From: Woeseiaceae bacterium
GTDB lineage: Bacteria; Pseudomonadota; Gammaproteobacteria; Steroidobacterales; Woeseiaceae
Assembly (NCBI GenBank): GCA_013138675.1
Contig: WTCH01000039.1
Span: forward strand, 1-9,130
DNA: 9,130 bases
Direction of reading: 5' to 3'
The position numbers were made by a program, and so were the translations under genes. The notes beneath the pieces are model-generated. The model was not told the DNA's origin, ran no database searches, and was given only the letters and a program-made list of their open reading frames with translations. Position 1 is the first letter of the stretch; each line of letters starts with the position of its first letter. Positions 6,091-9,130 of the stretch are shown one piece after another.

Positions 6091-6124
6091 CATTGTTCCT
6101 GGATATGCCACGCTGATGCCCATT

Positions 6125-6133
6125 TGATATAGT
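6125..6133 (+). promoter_or_regulatory. Possible extended -10 promoter of the aminotransferase gene
   Basis: TGATATAGT fits the extended -10 form TGn-TATAAT with one mismatch. No good -35 hexamer is found at the usual spacing. Transcription from here would start near 6140, leaving a leader of only about 20 bases. It lies in the 72-base gap after the exported-protein gene. Confidence 0.3.
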
Positions 6134-6162
6134 CCGCGCCTGTATTCTCCGTGGACGGCTCC

Positions 6163-7677
6163 ATGGCCCATTCATTGCAATCAGGCCCGACCAACTCGAT
6201 TTTCGCCCACCTCAGGGAAATGAGGGATTGCGGCGGAGATGCGATTACTTGTGGCCTGTCGGATGAGGTCGTCCAGGATTTCATCGAGAGCGGCTTCGGC
6301 GACCTTGCTGTTGCGATTGATCGTGCGTATGAGCGCTTCGGGGAACTGCAACAGTCGCACCCCGAGTTTCTTTCACTCGATGAAACTCAGCAGATTAACA
6401 AGGCTCACGAAGGGCTGACCAACTTCTACAAAGAAGACGCCGTTAATCCGTATGTTGCTGTTGCCGCGGCGGGCCCGTGGGTAATCACGCTCAAGGGAGC
6501 CGTCATCTATGATTGTGGTGGTTACGGCATGCTGGGTCTCGGCCACGCGCCAGAAGCTGTGTTGCAAGCGATGAACCAACCGCACGTCATGGCCAACATC
6601 ATGACCGGGAGCGTTAGCCAGGCCGACTTCATAAAATGCCTGCGACGCGAGATCGGCCACAATCGAAAGGGCGGTACGCCCTACTCCAGCTTCCTCTGCC
6701 TGAACAGTGGCTCCGAAGCGATGTCGATCGCATCCCGAATTGCCGACATCAATACACGCGTTTTCACCGATCCCGGTGCCCGATATGAAGGCCGCGCGGT
6801 GCGTGGTCTGACATTGCGCGGTAGCTTTCATGGCCGCACGGACCGGCCGGCTCGTTTTTCGCATTCATCGTCCAAGCAATACAAGAAACACCTCGCATCT
6901 CACCGGGATCGCGAATACCTGCTGACCGTCGAACCGAATGACATTGCAGCCCTCGATGCCGTCTATGCAGCCGCTGACAGCGACAATATCTTCATTGAGG
7001 CGTTTTTCATGGAGCCGGTCATGGGCGAAGGCAACCCGGGCATGGCCATTGATCCCGACTTCTATGCGCGGGCCAGGGAGCTGACGCGTCAGCACGAGTC
7101 CATGCTCGTCGTTGACTCGATCCAGGCCGGTCTACGTGCCCATGGCGTGCTTTCGATCGTCGACTATCCCGGATTTACAGATCTGGACGAACCGGACATG
7201 GAATCCTACTCCAAGGCTCTGAACGCCGGGCAATACCCTCTTTCGGTCCTGGCACTTTCGCAAAAAGCAGCCGCGACTTATCGACAGGGGCTGTACGGCA
7301 ATACGATGACAACCAATCCACGCGCGCTGGACGTGGCGCTCGCGGTGCTTGAGTCGTTCGACGACAAGCTCCGAGCGAACATTCGTGAACGCGGTGAACA
7401 GCTGATTGCAGGCCTCGATGCACTGGCCGGTGAACTGGGTGGCGCAATCACGAGCACGCAGGGCACCGGGCTGCTTGCCAGCTGTGCACTGGCGGACCGA
7501 TACAAGATCTACGGCGCGGACAGCACCGAGGACTACCTGCGTAAGCAAGGCCTCGGCGTAATACACGGCGGCGAACATTCCCTGCGCTACACGCCGATAT
7601 TCGATATCAGCAGCAAAGAGGTGGACCTGATCATGGCGCTGACGCGCGACGCGCTGCTTAACGGTCCAACTGCTTAG
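6163..7677 (+). CDS. Class III PLP-dependent aminotransferase
   Basis: A 504-residue fold-type I, class III (omega-)aminotransferase, expected to be cytoplasmic and to move an amino group between an amine or amino acid and an oxo acid with pyridoxal phosphate. Visible signatures are NSGSEA (181-186) and SFHGRT (221-226) for cofactor and phosphate binding, the Asp-x-x-Gln motif as VVDSIQAGLRAHG (Asp318, Gln321) instead of the common DExQxG, and PDMESYSKALNAGQYPLS, where Lys351 should form the Schiff base. YGNTMTTNPRAL (378-389) carries the Thr that contacts the phosphate. About 75-90 residues precede the usual start of the domain, making it longer than the common 420-460. An in-frame GTG at 6151 is an alternative start; neither has a strong ribosome site. 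Substrate unknown; the local motifs remind me of the lysine-6-aminotransferase side of the class. Its TAG stop touches the next gene. Confidence 0.93.
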   Translation: MAHSLQSGPTNSIFAHLREMRDCGGDAITCGLSDEVVQDFIESGFGDLAVAIDRAYERFGELQQSHPEFLSLDETQQINKAHEGLTNFYKEDAVNPYVAVAAAGPWVITLKGAVIYDCGGYGMLGLGHAPEAVLQAMNQPHVMANIMTGSVSQADFIKCLRREIGHNRKGGTPYSSFLCLNSGSEAMSIASRIADINTRVFTDPGARYEGRAVRGLTLRGSFHGRTDRPARFSHSSSKQYKKHLASHRDREYLLTVEPNDIAALDAVYAAADSDNIFIEAFFMEPVMGEGNPGMAIDPDFYARARELTRQHESMLVVDSIQAGLRAHGVLSIVDYPGFTDLDEPDMESYSKALNAGQYPLSVLALSQKAAATYRQGLYGNTMTTNPRALDVALAVLESFDDKLRANIRERGEQLIAGLDALAGELGGAITSTQGTGLLASCALADRYKIYGADSTEDYLRKQGLGVIHGGEHSLRYTPIFDISSKEVDLIMALTRDALLNGPTA

Positions 7678-8547
7678 TTGTTGCTGTCGGACTACCTCGA
7701 ACGCATTTCATTCAACGACGAACCAGCGCCAGCGCTGGACGTGCTCGGCCGATTGCTGGCACATCACGTACAACGTGTGCCTTTCGAGAACCTTGATGTG
7801 CAGCTCGGCGCGAGACTGTCCACGGACCCTGCCGCCGCTTACGAAAAGATCGTCTTGAAGCAGCGCGGTGGATGGTGCTACGAGCAGAATGGGTTGTTCG
7901 GTTGGGCTTTGTCTGAAATCGGTTTCGACGTTACGCGTGTAGCCGCCGCAGTAATGCGCATCGAACGCGGTAACGTCGCACATGCCAATCACTTGTGTCT
8001 GCTCGTGAAGCCCGCCGACGCAGACGAGACCTTTCTAGTCGACGTGGGCTTCGGCGGCAGCATGATCGCTCCGATACCGCTCGCCGAATCCGACCATCAA
8101 CAGGCGCCCTTTCATATTGGTCTTCGTAAGACTAACGATGATCACTGGCGATTCTGGGAAGACCTCGGTAAAGGTGAATTCAGTTTCGACTTCAAGGCCG
8201 AAACCGCCGATGAAGCCGCGCTCAGCGAGACGTGTGATTTCCTGCAAACAGATCCGTCATCGGGGTTCGTTCAAAACCTCGTCGCGCAGATTCGCTTGCC
8301 TGATCAGCACAAGACACTGCGCGGCAAAGTATTCAGCCTGGCGACATCACGTGGCATAGAGACAACAATACTCAGCTCCGCCGATGAACTGCTTGCTGTT
8401 TTACGTGACGAGTTTCGCCTCGATGTTCCTGCCGTGCGCGACCTTTGGCCACGCATTGAAGAACGTCATGCAGAATTGATGCGCGAAAAAGAACTAACAG
8501 ACACGTATGAAATTCGGGGTCGGGCAAACAACAAGCCGCTCAGCTAG
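7678..8547 (+). CDS. Arylamine N-acetyltransferase
   Basis: A 289-residue member of the NAT family, near the usual 270-290. The Cys-His-Asp catalytic triad is intact: Cys67 in RGGWCYEQN, His105 in HANHLCLLV and Asp122 in VDVGFGG, close to the Cys69/His107/Asp122 I recall for the Salmonella enzyme. VPFENLDV (34-41) is another family hallmark. The enzyme transfers an acetyl or other acyl group from CoA to an arylamine, hydrazine or N-hydroxyarylamine through an acyl-Cys intermediate in the cytoplasm; some relatives form amide bonds in natural-product synthesis. The TTG at 7678 follows the aminotransferase TAG directly, in the same frame, and gives a full-length N-terminus. There is no ATG until about residue 93 and no clear Shine-Dalgarno site, so translation is likely coupled to, or reads through from, the upstream gene. 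Confidence 0.93.
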   Translation: MLLSDYLERISFNDEPAPALDVLGRLLAHHVQRVPFENLDVQLGARLSTDPAAAYEKIVLKQRGGWCYEQNGLFGWALSEIGFDVTRVAAAVMRIERGNVAHANHLCLLVKPADADETFLVDVGFGGSMIAPIPLAESDHQQAPFHIGLRKTNDDHWRFWEDLGKGEFSFDFKAETADEAALSETCDFLQTDPSSGFVQNLVAQIRLPDQHKTLRGKVFSLATSRGIETTILSSADELLAVLRDEFRLDVPAVRDLWPRIEERHAELMREKELTDTYEIRGRANNKPLS

Positions 8548-8612
8548 ACGGCTGAACGTCATCCAGCGGCGCCAAATATCGCGCTTGTTCATAAAAGAGT
8601 CTGTGGATTGTT

Positions 8613-9130
8613 TTACGACTCCGTTCTGGCCAACCTGGGGCGTGAATGTGTCGAATTGTGGCGCTGCCCATTTCCTCGTTCGAGAACGAACACGTTGCCT
8701 GCCAACACAAGCAGCGTACCGACGACGATCGACGCATTGAGCTGCAAGCCCTCAAACAGTAGCGACAGTATTAACGCCACAACCGGGAACATCACCATCG
8801 CGTACCCCGCTTTGTGTGCACCGATGCGCCCCAGCAACGTCAAGTAGGCGCCAAATGCGATGATTGATCCAAACACAGTAAGGTAAACGAGAGATACAAC
8901 GTAACCAGTGGATAAATCAAAAGCGAACGCGTGCCCGGCTGCAACCGACGAAATGGCCGACAGCACAAAGCCGTAAAACATGCCCCAGGCGTTGGACTGC
9001 ACAATGGGCAAGCCGCTTTTTTGCGCGCCCTGCGACGCCATGTTGCCGAACGACGCGGCCAGCGCGCCGAGTATGGCCAGCACCGAACCGAAGAACACGC
9101 CATCCGAGAAGGAAATGTCCCTGACTTGTG
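8613..9130 (-). CDS. DMT-superfamily transporter, EamA type, 5' end outside window
   Basis: The C-terminal part (about 171 residues) of a second EamA-type membrane transporter. The frame has no stop up to the right edge; the residues before the GTG at 9098 read DISFSDG and continue naturally, so the start lies beyond 9130. About five hydrophobic segments are visible, including AILGALAASFGNMASQ, the characteristic first helix of an EamA half, and a last helix IVVGTLLVLAGNVFVLER followed by a polar tail rich in Arg and Ser. This is the size of one EamA half, so an N-terminal half is expected outside the window. It is convergent with the acetyltransferase gene, 65 bases away. It is clearly different in sequence from the EamA gene at 3002-3928, so not a recent duplicate. 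Substrate unknown. Confidence 0.88.
   Translation of the reverse strand, partial: QVRDISFSDGVFFGSVLAILGALAASFGNMASQGAQKSGLPIVQSNAWGMFYGFVLSAISSVAAGHAFAFDLSTGYVVSLVYLTVFGSIIAFGAYLTLLGRIGAHKAGYAMVMFPVVALILSLLFEGLQLNASIVVGTLLVLAGNVFVLERGNGQRHNSTHSRPRLARTES

Noticed and set aside
6373..6864. Antisense frame of 163 codons within the aminotransferase gene
   Set aside because: It is opposite a gene with complete class III motifs; it has no recognisable domain or ribosome site.
8535..8552. Hairpin TCAGCT-AGAC-GGCTGA over the NAT stop codon as a terminator
   Set aside because: The stem is short, partly inside the coding sequence, and not followed by a T-run.
8540..8755. Short open frames between and over the NAT and the partial EamA gene
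   Set aside because: They overlap both real genes in other frames and have no signal, motif or ribosome site.

Overview
The window looks like chromosomal DNA of a Gram-negative bacterium, probably an uncultured or environmental gammaproteobacterium. The grounds are two small genes with lipoprotein signal peptides, an exported protein with a Sec signal, Shine-Dalgarno sites of the AGGA/AAGGA type, and several inferred TTG starts. The taxonomic guess is inference; no marker gene is present. No phage, transposase, CRISPR, defence or tRNA/rRNA feature was recognised.

Left part (1-1509): two short minus-strand genes, an unrecognised lipoprotein (147-593) and a cupin lipoprotein (922-1335), in sequence that looks more AT-rich than the rest. 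They are separated by non-coding DNA rich in small repeats. Three REP-like elements share the core CGARCGTYYGCTTT (79-110, 616-652, 668-702), and there is a 17-bp inverted repeat (722-738). A convincing intrinsic terminator with a UUCG loop follows the cupin gene (859-887). A second copy of that terminator region lies upstream of the cupin gene (1373-1415), and a perfect 16-bp palindrome (1426-1441) sits in the divergent cupin/transporter intergenic region. Positions 1-146 hold no gene that can be supported. The 328-bp gap 594-921 holds only these repeats and the terminator.

Centre (1510-5331): a sodium:neurotransmitter-symporter-family transporter (+) runs tail-to-tail into a DMT/EamA exporter-like gene (-), with 17 bp of overlap. 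Upstream of the EamA gene on the same strand, 56 bp away, is a 448-residue protein of uncommon design: a bacterial PH-like domain, a CPxC/CPxC zinc ribbon, a membrane region, and a second PH-like domain at the C-terminus.

Right part (5407-9130): an exported protein that looks like a tandem dimeric alpha/beta-barrel (NIPSNAP/ABM-like) fold, then a class III PLP-dependent aminotransferase, then an arylamine N-acetyltransferase. The last two are in the same reading frame and separated by exactly one TAG codon, so they are at least tightly coupled and could be read through as one fusion. A second EamA-family transporter converges from the right and runs off the window edge.

The genes do not form one obvious pathway. 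The strongest functional pairing is aminotransferase plus N-acetyltransferase, which suggests amine formation followed by acylation. Amino-acid-type import by the NSS protein and export by the EamA proteins could be peripheral to this, but that is speculation. The most interesting leads are the single-TAG junction, the double-PH membrane protein, and the duplicated hairpin unit around the cupin gene.
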